Assembly: GCA_019925095.2 (NCBI GenBank)
Contig: CM034403.1
Span: 9,367,690-9,431,689 of the forward strand
Source: Dendrolimus kikuchii
Taxonomy: Eukaryota; Arthropoda; Insecta; Lepidoptera; Lasiocampidae
Length of the DNA: 64,000 nucleotides
Direction of reading: 5' to 3'
Part shown: positions 46,201-57,290 of the stretch, in pieces
How the letters are laid out: the number at the start of each line of letters is the position of its first letter
How positions within the stretch are numbered: the first letter of the stretch is position 1
Translations under genes and position numbers: made by a program
Notes under the pieces: model-generated
Seen by the model: only the letters and a program-made list of their open reading frames with translations
What the model was told of the DNA's origin: nothing
Database searches by the model: none

Positions 46201-46464
46201 CACAGTGTCTTGAGGTCTGACAGCTGGTTTTTGCTGGGTTTAGGTCTTAATAGTTTTGATAATTGGATCCCAAACAGGTGGTACTTGCCAACCATCTTCT
46301 CTATTGAAATTTGGGTGTTTTTTGATTTCAATAGCCTCACGCATCATTCTAGGTATGAAACGATTCTCTTTCGCGAGGATTTGTGGGTTATCGAATCTGA
46401 TGTAGTGGTTGGGTTTATCCAGCGTGGGTTCACTGATCGCAGACTTCGTAGACCTTGTGTGTTT
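46201..46464 (-). pseudogene. Penelope-like endonuclease tail, inverted partner
   Basis: The minus strand encodes the same tail as 46572-46860 (TRSTKSAISEPTLDKPNHYI onwards) with one Pro-for-His change. It lacks the GIY-YIG head, because the copy is truncated at 46464. The longer minus frame that enters it from 46581 is spacer and is not homologous. Confidence 0.8.
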
Positions 46465-46466
46465 GA

Positions 46467-46877
46467 ACCCATGCAGGGGTTTACAAGCTTGATTGTGAGT
46501 GTGGTTTGTCATACATTGGGCAAACAAAGAGGAGCATAAAAACACGAGTAAAAGAACACATTGCTGACATGAAACACACAAGGTCTACGAAGTCTGCGAT
46601 CAGTGAACACACGCTGGATAAACCCAACCACTACATCAGATTCGATAACCCACAAATCCTCGCGAAAGAGAATCGTTTCATACCTAGAATGATGCGTGAG
46701 GCTATTGAAATCAAAAAACACCCAAATTTCAATAGAGAAGATGGTTGGCAAGTACCACCTGTTTGGGATCCAATTATCAAAACTATTAAGACCCAAACCC
46801 AGCAAAAACCAGCTGCCAGACCTCAAGACACTGTGAGCTCTTTCTGCGTACAACGGAACACAAACCAACTTGACTGA
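46467..46877 (+). pseudogene. Penelope-like GIY-YIG endonuclease domain (fragment)
   Basis: Open from 46467 after a TGA at 46464, about 136 codons to the stop at 46875. GVYKLDCECGLSYIGQTKRS carries the paired GVY...YIG motif. It is followed by a helix with TRVKEHIADM and the conserved tail blocks HTLDKPNHYIRFDNP and NREDGWQVPPVWDPI. In Penelope-like retroelements this endonuclease follows the reverse transcriptase. Here the reverse transcriptase is missing, so it is a 5'-truncated remnant. The cysteines in CECG fit the PLE variant of the domain. Confidence 0.85.
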
Positions 46878-48551
46878 TAATTACTTTTATTTTTCCTTCC
46901 ACCCATTTTAATATTATATAAAATTATTAGAGCTAGGCATGTTTGCTGAAGAGTTTCTTGCGCCGCTTCTTCTCTTCAAGCCATAACATGTTGCGAAGCG
47001 GTAGTAAATTAGATTAGGCTCCCATAGATTAAATAATAACCATAAACAAAATTAAAAATTAAATAATTAAAATTAATAAGTTGGCGGTAGGCTAAATAAA
47101 ACTTTAACAATACTCGTTGACACTTGACATCTTTGTCTTCCGTGATCACGGCCACTGAAAAGTGGCCGAAACGTCGGAAAAACCAAAATCAAATAAAATT
47201 ACCGCGCTTAAAACCGTTAAAACGTAGTTTTATTATGTATACAAGTCGCGAAAACTTAAGAAAATATCAGTTCGGTAAGATTATTATATAATCGTAGTAG
47301 AGTATGTGTTTCGTAGTATTGTTTCAGGTGTTATTATTAAATTCATACATTTCCTTTATTTTTAAATAAATGTGACTCTCACTGTAAGAATACATTATTA
47401 AGAGTTTAAGCAATCAATTTAATTCTATTCTATATCTATAAATTGATGTTATTATTGATTTAAAGTTTAAAGTTAAAGTAACATTAGAAATGTAAAATGA
47501 TTTAGTACTTGACCATTTTTCTCGTGGTGTCTTTGCGGCTAAATTTCCATCCCATTTCAATAGGGTTCGAATGTTAACCAAGGATCGTGATCCGTTTAAG
47601 TAGTTACCAATTAATGATACCCGCCAAATCTACCTTAGACTAAAAACGAAAGATCTGAGCACATTAGTAACACGCTGAGCTGATGTTATAGAATAAAAAT
47701 ATTAGTATGTGTGGATGGCGTACGTCCAAAAACTTTTTACTATATTCTTGTCACTTCTAGTATATTATGTTAAATGCGTAAGGGTCTTCAGGGCTTCCTG
47801 TTGCACCTTCCGGTGGGTATACGTCCCAGCCAGGGCGGCAGCGGTGATTTATGCGATTCGAATTGTAATTGGTGTGGGCAGTTGTTAAATAATAATAAAA
47901 CGTTACCATATAACAATCACTTAATACCTACACTTGCCAAGTATTGTGAGGTCTTACTATATATGTTGTAATATGGAGATAGGAGAATGTATTTCAATGG
48001 CCAAACATTGATCGACACTCCTTAGAAAATCTGTTTATGTCTATCATCAACTACGCAGTAGGCCCTTTCATCATTTTTGGAATACCTTCTGTAACGCAAT
48101 GACTAAGGTTTCGGTATTTCATTCCAATAATCTGAATACGTATTCTCACAAAGAGTACGCACCGCTTAGTAAGTTTTTTTTAGATTTACGTGCGAATTGT
48201 TATAATTACCAAGTACTGTCGGTGAAGAAAATTTGTAAAGAAACGTGTAAATCGAGATCATCGATATGTGTAATACGTCATACTGAATTGGTTAAGTGTG
48301 ACGTGTACACAGTCAATGAAATGGATAACCAAACTAAGATTAATAGTGGAAGTGCGCCGAATTATTTTGTAGAATAGTGGGTTCGGCAGATATTGTCCTG
48401 CCCTGAAAAAATAAGAAAACTAAAACCTAAATGTAACGCCATTTACCGCGTCCAATTGTAAATCTAAACGTTCCAGTCAAACACACACAAAAATTTCTCG
48501 AGTAATGAGTAGCAATTGTTTTTTATAAATAAGATATACATACCTATTTCC

Positions 48552-48786
48552 CAGGTGGTAGGGTATTTGCTCGACTGGATGGCGACCACCCCTGGTCTAG
48601 AGTATGCCGCCATAACAACCTTGTGTTGTGTTCCGGCATTAGTGACCAGGTTCCAGTCTCCTTTAAGAGAACAGCAGCGCATTTGTAGCACCTTTGGTGT
48701 TGCAAATGTCCATAGGCGAAGGTAACCGCTTTCCATCACGTGGGCCGTCTGCCTGTCTGCTGAACTCCTGCAATAAAATAAAAAAA
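48552..48786 (+). mobile_element. SINE-like family copy 6 (5'-truncated)
   Basis: Begins CAGGTGGTAGGGTATTTGCT and ends GAACTCCTGCAATAAAATAA with a poly-A tail. The first 90 bp of the family are missing. Confidence 0.85.
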
Positions 48787-49485
48787 ACCTAAAGTGTCAT
48801 ATATATGTACAGTAAAGAAAGAGTCATTAGAAATAGAATTACCCACATTTCGACCACAACAGAATCAAACATAAACTGCATGACATTACAATTTACAATA
48901 TTACATGCACAATGACTCCTAAATATTTGTAATTAGAATCGATTTGCGCTCGGAATATTGTCACATTTGTCATAAACCCCCCAATTGCATAAAACATGAT
49001 CGATGATGCCCTTCGCATGAGAACCATTGAGCAATTTCTTTATTTTACGAAAGGATTATTACGGATCGAGATAAAAATTTCGAATAGGCTACGTGACAAT
49101 GTTGATCGATTGACCGTATCGCGTATATTTGCATACGCATATTCTATAAAGTTCCATTACATCATTGTACCGTACGGGCAGTTTATAAAATTGTCTTGGC
49201 TAGATAAGACTCAGATAACAGGCATAGTTTAATGACATAGATTTATAATACGTATACAAAATATTTCTTACAAGGCCATTTAAATGCGCCAAAAGACTGA
49301 TATTTGGAAGGATTTACTACTTGAACTAACGTTATTATGTAAGCGAGTAATGTATAGTGGTAGAGTAATCGTGTTTTATTATATAACATGACTTTTGTAG
49401 CAGTTATTTAGACAATAGTATAAATAATTGTTTGTATACGCAGCAGTAATGGTTGTATATGACACTAGTGTCTATTTCAAATACG

Positions 49486-49929
49486 ATGGCTGACACATTC
49501 CATAGAACGTAACTTGTAGCAATATCTTATACTTGACCTATGAATTAGATACAAATTTTAGTCTATAATATTATAAAATTCTAATGCCGATCTGTACATT
49601 GACGCTATTTAAAGAAAACCAACTGGAATAGACTATTTAAACGATAGAGAACACGATGCAATTTTTTTAGATTCCTCGTGTGTTTGTCGTTTTGTCTGTA
49701 TGTTCGGGATTCACGTAAAAACTACAGGGCCGATTTCGATGCGGTTTTCACTGGTCGACAGCAAAATTCTTAGACTTAAACATTCCTTCCTTGTACTAGA
49801 TTAATATTTAAACAACTAAAGTGCCGACTAAACTGGGGCCATTTGGGGCTACTTAAAATTTGTATCTAATTCATAGGTCAATTATAAGATATTGCTACAA
49901 GTTACGTTTTATGGGATATGTCAGATATA
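49486..49929. repeat. Inverted repeat with about 75-bp arms, probably a MITE with an insert
   Basis: Left arm 49486-49560 (GGCTGACACATTCCATAGAA, CTTGTAGCAATATCTTAT, CCTATGAATTAGATACAAAT) is the reverse complement of 49854-49929 with a few changes. Weaker pairing extends outwards. The interior has a dispersed-repeat piece at 49670-49800 (CAGGGCCGATTTCGATGCGG). The same element, inverted, occurs near 57190-57240. Confidence 0.75.
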
Positions 49930-51788
49930 ACGTCGTGTTTGATATATATAGTAGTAAAACTATTAAATATTATTATGAAAGTAGTGTCAAAACCATTATA
50001 ATCCATCTCTCGGAGTATGCAATAACAATAATGTCAGTTAACCCTTTATTAGCCATTCCATTTTCAAATCGCCGCGTGCGCCCATGCACGCATTCAATGA
50101 GCCGCGCGCTCGCGCTGACATTTGTCATCGCGCAATTGTCGCGCGCAGATTAAAATTGATGACGTTGCTTTGTCCGAGGCGGCGCACGAGCCATTGTTAA
50201 CCGTGAAACCAGTCTTATCTGGCAAATAACTGATTATAATATTTGAACTTTGATAACTTATAAAAATAATTTTGACAGGAAAGAAAAATTAAAGTCCATA
50301 TTGCAAACTGCTTTGTCGCGAAAAATGATTGATACAGTGTACAGAAAAAACTAACAAGTTTGAGTTCTAGTCAAATAAGTTCAAGTATAATTTTTAAATC
50401 ATCAATTATCTCTAATAGTTTACTATATTATTATAATTTTTTGTAAGTCAAAATTTTTATAATTTTTTTGTGACAAAAACATATTATTTTCTGAATTAAT
50501 AAGACCTAAAAATAAATCCTCAAAGTAAATTAAATACTAAAATTAAACTATATAGTTAGGTATAAAATTAATTTAGAAAATCTCAGTGTTAGGCCACTAT
50601 CAGTTGGGAAAGTTCCAAAAAACTGGCATCATTTTCTCTTTGAATGGCAACGTTAATAATTAGAAGTACGCAATTATTGAATTTCCCAAAAATCAACAGA
50701 TTCTTAATGATACCAAACGAAACATGAAAATTGAAACCTCACCGAATCGCAATGATTCCCCCCGCGAAAAAATAGAATGATTAATCAAAAAATTAAGCAA
50801 CGACAATAGCTGCACCCCCATTTAACAGGCGTACAATCGCTCGGCGTCCCACATCGCGTATTTATTTAACAATCAAATAAATATTACGCACAATAAAATA
50901 GGAATATTTCAATTTAATAACACCGCTCTCCGTTAAAGGGTTGAATCTGCTTCGGGAACATTTGGCATGTTTTTTGAGCGCAGATTAAAGCTATCTTGAT
51001 GTCACGCGAAATTGAATAATTTGTAGACCACAATGGATCAGTGGATCTGCGCAATCGTGACTTCACAATTATTTCTCGGATTTTAATTCGCATTTTTTAT
51101 ATTCAAAAGATTTTCTGGTAAATTAATCTCGCACTGTAATCCTTTCGTCCAATAAATTATAATAATTATGAAACTATATTGAAACCGAACTTGGTTATTA
51201 TGTTACAAATTATTTAGCTAGTTACTAACTAATTATTTATTACACTTAGTGTTCTCCACGCATCACTTTTTATACCTACTCTATATAGCGAAGAAATTAT
51301 TATCTCACTCACGGACTCACTTACAGACACAGATGTATTTAGACAGTATTCCCTATTCAATATACCTATGTATACCGCGTGGTGTACATAAATATAACAT
51401 ACCTAGCTCACGATTAAAACTTTCGTGCGAAAGTTTGACTGCAATACTGTAACATGTTTGTCTTATTAGACTTATTCATGATAGTTATTTTGAACAAGAA
51501 TAAGGACTGAATTTGCGACTATCTGTTATGTTAATTTTTTTAAAGATAATACATGTAATATAAATTTTAAGATAAAGATAATGATAATATTCCATTTTTT
51601 TTCTATTAGGAACGTTCTCGATATATGACAGTGAGACCAATATTTTATCTACAATTATTCCTTTTTTATTTAGTTCTAGTTTTTAATATCGCCTAAGTTG
51701 TAATTTATTTTTAACTTTATAATTCTTTCTCTCTCTCTTTTCTTACACCATATCCCAATTATTGGGGTCAGCACAATGTCTTTTCTTT

Positions 51789-51922
51789 TCTTTTTATTGC
51801 ATGAGTTCAGTAGACAAGCAGACGGCCCATGTGATGGAAAGCGATTACCATCGCCTATGGACATTTGCAACACCAAAGGTGTTACAAATGCGCTGTTGCT
51901 CTCCTAAGGGTGACTGGAACCC
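51789..51922 (-). mobile_element. SINE-like family copy 7 (3' part)
   Basis: Left poly-T, GAGTTCAGTAGACAAGCAGA through to AAGGGTGACTGGAACCC, where it breaks off abruptly at the RTE fragment. On the minus strand its poly-A tail lies at 51781-51795. Confidence 0.8.
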
Positions 51923-52272
51923 TTCCACACTCTTCACACATCTCTCTCTCTTTTTCACATTCTTTTCCTTCCACACTCCTCTATTTTGACATACATCTGT
52001 CACACCACATATCATCATATCATCCTTCATACAATCCATCCATCTTTTTTTTGGTCTACCTTTACATTTGTACCCATCCATCTTGTAGTTTAACATTCTT
52101 TTTGTCACGTGACTTTCATTCCTTCTCATTATATGCCCATACCAACTTAATCTTCTTCCTCTTAATTTTTCAGTCACAAGTGCAACTTTCAAAGATTGTA
52201 ATGTACTCATTTCTCACCTTATCCATTCCTGTAACACCACACATCCATTTCAACATTCTCATCTTTAACTTT
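51923..52272 (-). pseudogene. RTE-type LINE C-terminal fragment, frameshifted
   Basis: The minus strand first reads MLKWMCGVTGMDKVRNEYI from about 52255. After a frameshift near 52195 it continues SLKVALVTEKLRGRRLSWYG, HVTKRMLNYKMDG and GRPKKRWMDCMKDDM. These are the C-terminal blocks of an RTE family different from the one at 45020. It is joined directly to SINE copy 7 on its left. The stop-free frame across the join (to 51845) is accidental. Confidence 0.85.
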
Positions 52273-53599
52273 ATAATTGTATAGTCAAAATATTGTATTT
52301 AGAGAAAATAATTTTTTTTTTCACGATACTTATATTACTATAAACCAATTTTATAAGTGATTATTCGCAATATACTCGGGGCCAATTCTGCTATTACTAC
52401 ATTGTCAAAATCGCCACGACACTATCGTTTCAATCCTAGGTTTGCCTGATTTCGGTATTCTGTTAATTCCGAGTGTGCCCGTGGCAAGTCACACTATCGT
52501 TATAAATATTTATAAGCGAAAACTCACGAAATAAATATTCAAAATTTTGGTAGCTTTTCATTATTAATTTCGGATAATGTGATTTCTGATAAAGGTTATA
52601 TCAATTTTTTGCTACTATTATTCCGCTGCGTCGATATCCAGAAGATGTTGTTGATTTAGTAGAATAGGAACTTTTGACATTGTCGCAATGGAATCGTACT
52701 TTGAATATCTTCGCAACACCAAGATATTGAAATAGCAGATTTGAGATCCTGTTATAACTTGAGATAAAAATGAAAATAATATTGTAATAGTATAACTTTA
52801 CTAGCAAATAGGACTTTCTCTTATCAATATATATATAAATTCCTGTATTTTTTTCCAAATAGTTATTTAGTATTTTGTCTATTGTTATTAATAGTAAACT
52901 GGTTATATTAAAATAATGATTATTAATTCTAAATTGTAAATTATACTGCAACGGATCACGTCGGCCATATGGACCGTTCGCACCGCAGGGCTTAACGGTA
53001 AGGTGCGCGAGGAACGCACCTGATGCGTTTGCGCAGATACACATTGATTCGTTACGTGTGTATAAAATGTTTACCCTGCATAATTTTCCCTTTAATATGT
53101 TGTTTATGTTTATGACTGAAAAACTTTCAAAAGTTGTTTTAGTATGTTTCGTTGGACGTTTGGGAAGACAGAACATTACACTTCTCAAAAATTGTGTTTC
53201 AGCACCGACGCGTGACTGAATATTTACTCCTTAAGACCTTCTAATTTTAAAACACCGTATCTTCTATCACTGATGGATATTATTTTTGATCCTATTTCAT
53301 TGCATTAATGTTCAAAATTGTATAAATAAAAACCTAACATTTTAGAGTTATCGTTTGTATTGTATTATTTCAGTACTCGTAAAATTTCTATACCGGGGCC
53401 TTATATGAAGATCGATTTTTAAGGAATTAAGTCCAAAAATCCGGTACATAACAATCATTATCTTAATATCTTCGTGGCAGGCAAATATTAGGAACGGTAA
53501 TCGCTGAGTGAAAAAAGGGACTCTGAAAAACTTATAAAGCCTATACAATTAGATTCCACCATGTTTCTTGCTCTTCTGTCGCTTTTGTTTTTTTTTTAA

Positions 53600-53745
53600 T
53601 ATTCAAATAGCGAGTCTCTTTATCATCCCTTACAACGTTAAGCCAGAATATCTTGGGCCTACTGCTTTTAACAACAAGGCTGACTAGACATGTATTACCT
53701 ACATAAGTAGTCGGTTTCTGTATAACATGGCCGTAGCCTTAGACG
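53600..53745 (+). repeat. Dispersed repeat pair, copy B (partner 31640-31785)
   Basis: See 31640-31785. Blocks CATCCCTTACAACGTTAAGC, TTGGGCCTACTGCTTTTAAC, GACTAGACATGTATTACCTA and GTCGGTTTCTGTATAACATG occur in the same order. Confidence 0.6.
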
Positions 53746-54451
53746 ATTAATATTAGTCTAAGGCCATAGCAGTGTGTTAATTTTCCTAATTTAGGCTAAA
53801 ATTTTTTTTTTGATACTCAAGTTACTTATTCATGTTTATTCTTTTGTAAAAAATATATTAAATATGGTATTTTAAGATTATAGGTATGTATCTTTTAAAC
53901 ATTACAATCGTTTCGTACTTAATATGTTGAAGAATAAAGCCATGTAGGTAGGATTTACAAATACTTCCCGGTAAATACATGGCTAAGTGTTTATGTGGTA
54001 TTATTTTGACTGTACTAGTGATTCTACAGCAATGACAATGCAATATTTATATTCACCAACAAAACTAAGTGAAATAACAGGTGTACTATCGTTTATCGTT
54101 GGCGGTTTGTGGGGTTGTTATTCATTAAAAGAATCGGTAAGTCACCGTCACGGTGCGCGCGCGCATACTCGCACGACATCTGGTGACGTCGTGGGAAAAC
54201 GTAACGATCGCGCAATCCGCCCTATTCTCCACTCCCCGAACATATCATTATAGAGGAAAATTAAAAGATAAGGAATGATATAATTTTATTTTTAAACTAC
54301 TGTTTTATAACCATTTGAGAATACAAACTATTTGAAATCTTAAACACAAGACCTTTTTTATATTTAAGCAGGGCAAACAAAGCTTATGTTTATTTTGTTG
54401 ATCAACCAAAGGGTATAAGTGCTTATAACGTCTAAAATACTGTACATATAA

Positions 54452-54718
54452 TTTTTATTGCGAAGCTGGCAAACAGGCAGACGGCCCACTTGAAGGAAAG
54501 TGGTTACCATCGCCTATGCACATTTGTAATACCAAAGGTGCTACCGATGTTGCCGCTCTCGAAAGGAAGACTGAAACCTGGAACCTAATGTCGGAACATA
54601 ACGATACCAATCCATGACAACCTTGTGTTGACAAGGTTGTTATAGCGGCATACCCCAGACCAGGGGTGGTAACCATCCAGACGGGCAAATACCCTACCAC
54701 CTGGATGTGGGTTGTTTT
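54452..54718 (-). mobile_element. SINE-like family copy 8
   Basis: Runs from ATTTTTATTGCGAAGCTGGC to CCACCTGGATGTGGGTTGTT. It contains a local rearrangement at about 54590-54640, where the ACAACCTTGTGTTGACAAGG palindrome interrupts the family order. Confidence 0.75.
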
Positions 54719-56289
54719 CAAGGTTATTTCATTGTACTAGTACAATGAAAGAAACTTAACCTATATTGTATTTTACCTATAATCCCTTAAGACTATAAGT
54801 AGAATAATGACCCTAGGTCATCGGAGTCAATGGGTAAGGCTGGCTACGTTACGTCGCTGTTTAAGAGATATTATTTATTGTGATATTTTATTAATCAGAT
54901 TTCAGAAAATCAAATAAAAATCTAACAAGATTAACATTTGCAAATAAAAATAAAAATTAAGAAAAATAGACTTGTGTATAATTAGCGGATATTTGAATTA
55001 TACAACTCATTTGATTTCTTAAACAGTTAAGAATAAAAGAATGAAGTAATTTCAATTACTTTTGAAGAATGATTTAAATAACCATTCAATCTGTTATATG
55101 ATGTCGTCACACATAGATGATTTTTAATGTTTTACCCAATGCAAATGTCGGGTTAAGTGAGCATATTAACCCTCGTGCAGGTTGGGTGGGGGTGTCATTT
55201 GCCCCCTGATAATTTGTAACAAACACTTCAGTGTTTCACTACCATAACATACAGGTCGGTTCACCTTTGGGCTGCTCTCTTGACTTCATTGTGAATCGGT
55301 GACCTCTTCCGGGAAAATAAATTGACCTTTTTAGGGTATGTACTTTTTCAAAGATAGTGTTGTGTTTTATCGCGAATTACACAATTATCGATTTAATTTC
55401 TCAATTTTAGATTAATTAAGATTTTTAACATTATGTATTTATTTAATTTAATTGTAGTTTAATTTCACAAATTGAAGATTTTGTCGATTTAGAGTCATCA
55501 TTAAAATATTATACTATTTATTCATATATAGTTAAATTCGCTATTCACCACACTATTTATTTAATATAATGATAATAATTAAATAGGTAGTAATTTCTTT
55601 GGAAATTATTGAAAGTTTAAAAAAAGGCCATTGTGTAGCTACTTGTTAACCGACTTCCAAAAGTGGAGGTTCTCATTTCAACTGTATGTTTGTTACGCGA
55701 CTTCTCCGTCAATTGTGGACCGATTTACATGTTTTTTTCTAAAACTTTGTACATTTTTTTCATCTTGTTCCATATGCAAATATTTTGGCTTCGATGTTTC
55801 AAAAAATTAATTATTACTTTGATATTACATTTACAAGAAAATGTGGTTCATCCTTAAATATCATCTGCATATAATTTTGATTCCACCACAGAACTTTGTT
55901 TCCATAAATTAGCGATATCTAAATGATAAGAACAGCAATTACCTCTCCCATTACCTAATCAAGATGCACGCGCATAGTCCATTTAGCGACTTTCCTTTAT
56001 TACATTCTAAGATATGAATCTATATCGATCTGTTCATATTTCCCTGATGATATCACTAGTATATCTCAGCCTTGCCTTATCACGGATGCGGCGTACTCGT
56101 AACACAATGCCCGAGGCGTGGCTCCACTTGTCGTGACTAGAATTAATTTCTGCATGTCGTGTTGGTTATGAGGGAATTTGCCATTTTTCGCAGGGCACTG
56201 TCTTTGGCTAATAGTAAGGAGATATTTTGTGTCTCATTATTCGCTGATGATTTAACTCTCAATACATAAGATTAGTATACATTATTTTA

Positions 56290-56592
56290 TCCGTGCGCAA
56301 ACGGAGAAAGGATACAATTTCTTGCGGCCGGGCGGTCTGTAGTAAGACGCGGCAAAACAAGCCACATGCAGGAGGTGGGGTATTTACCCGTCTGGATGAC
56401 TACCATCCCTGGTCTAGAGTATGGTGCCATAACAACCGTGAGTTGTGTACCGGCATTAGTGCCCAGGTTCCAGTCTCCCTTTAGAAAGAGGTCTCACATT
56501 GGCAGCACCGTTGTTGATACAAATATCCATAGGTGATGGTAACAACTTTCCGTTAGGTGGGCCGTCTGTCTGTCTGCTGAATTCATGAAATA
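56290..56592 (+). mobile_element. SINE-like family copy 9
   Basis: From CCGTGCGCAAACGGAGAAAG to CTGCTGAATTCATGAAATAA with an A-rich tail. Its tail faces that of copy 10. Confidence 0.8.
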
Positions 56593-56697
56593 ACAAAAAA
56601 CAAGTATTTAAGGCCAGATTACCCCATAAAATATTCATAAGTATAGGGCATGGAATACCCTACGAGTTATATTAAAAATTTGAATAGTAATTTTTAT

Positions 56698-56825
56698 TTT
56701 GGTGCATGATTTCAGCAGACAGGCAGATGACCCATTTGATGGAAAGCAGTTAACATCGCCTATGGACAATTGTAACACCAAATGTGCTATCAATGTGCTA
56801 CCACTTTCTAAAGGGAGACTAGATT
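56698..56825 (-). mobile_element. SINE-like family copy 10 (3' part)
   Basis: TTTTGGTGCATGATTTCAGC to CTTTCTAAAGGGAGACTAGA. It is truncated before the 5' half and sits in inverted orientation 105 bp from copy 9. Confidence 0.75.
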
Positions 56826-56843
56826 ACCAATTATATAAATAAC

Positions 56844-57290
56844 TAGGATATGCCCGTGACTTCGTTCACGCTTAACTTGAAATTCCCGCGGGATTCCCGG
56901 GAAGCAAAGTAATGGAGTATTTAAAATAGAATATAAGTTATCGTTTTAGTAAAAACTATGTCGGAATAAGCTCCCAAGCCACCAAACCGCGCCCAAGAAA
57001 ATTGCCGCGGTACTCTCGGGATAAAAAATATCACACATTTTATTACATAAAATTTGCTATCAATCAGTGAAAAAAATTACATTAGAATTCGATTTTTTAA
57101 ATCTGATCCTTTTAAATCATTCCCAGAAAATATCCCGCGGGATACCCAGATAAAAAGTAAAGCAGATTTTAGGTCTACCAATTTGCTGTTGATCAGAGAA
57201 AACCGCATCGAAATCGGCCCAGTAGTTTTTATATGAACCCCGAACAAACAGACAAACCGTTTATATAGTTTATTCCAGGAGTTTTTTTTT
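56844..57290. repeat. Dispersed repeat beginning ACTAGGATATGCCCGTGACT
   Basis: Contains two internal CCCGCGGGAT blocks (56886 and 57134) and AACCGCATCGAAATCGGCCC at about 57200, shared inverted with 49715-49745. It ends near ACAAACAGACAAACCG. It is a non-coding lepidopteran-type repeat of unassigned class. Confidence 0.55.

Larger units (their letters stand above)
45802..47267. mobile_element. Head-to-head pair of 5'-truncated Penelope-like elements
   Basis: Left arm 45802-46464 and right arm 46572-47235 are inverted copies with only a handful of differences, separated by a 107-nt unique spacer. The whole unit is bounded by the 12-bp direct repeat CAGTTCGGTAAG at 45790-45801 and 47268-47279, so it inserted as one piece. 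The right half continues 32 bp further, to the AAGAAAATAT end. The coding part is a GIY-YIG endonuclease tail. Penelope-like elements are known to insert with tandem or inverted partial copies and variable target duplications. Confidence 0.85.

Noticed and set aside
46168..46539. 123-codon plus-strand frame across the left Penelope arm
   Set aside because: It is the antisense of the endonuclease tail on the minus strand. The similar minus-strand frame 46509-46868 is the same artefact in the right arm.
52601..53188. 195-codon minus-strand open frame, the longest outside the mobile elements
   Set aside because: No recognisable domain, dominated by Ile/Asn/Tyr codons expected from AT-rich DNA, no flanking splice or promoter support, and it crosses repeat-like sequence.
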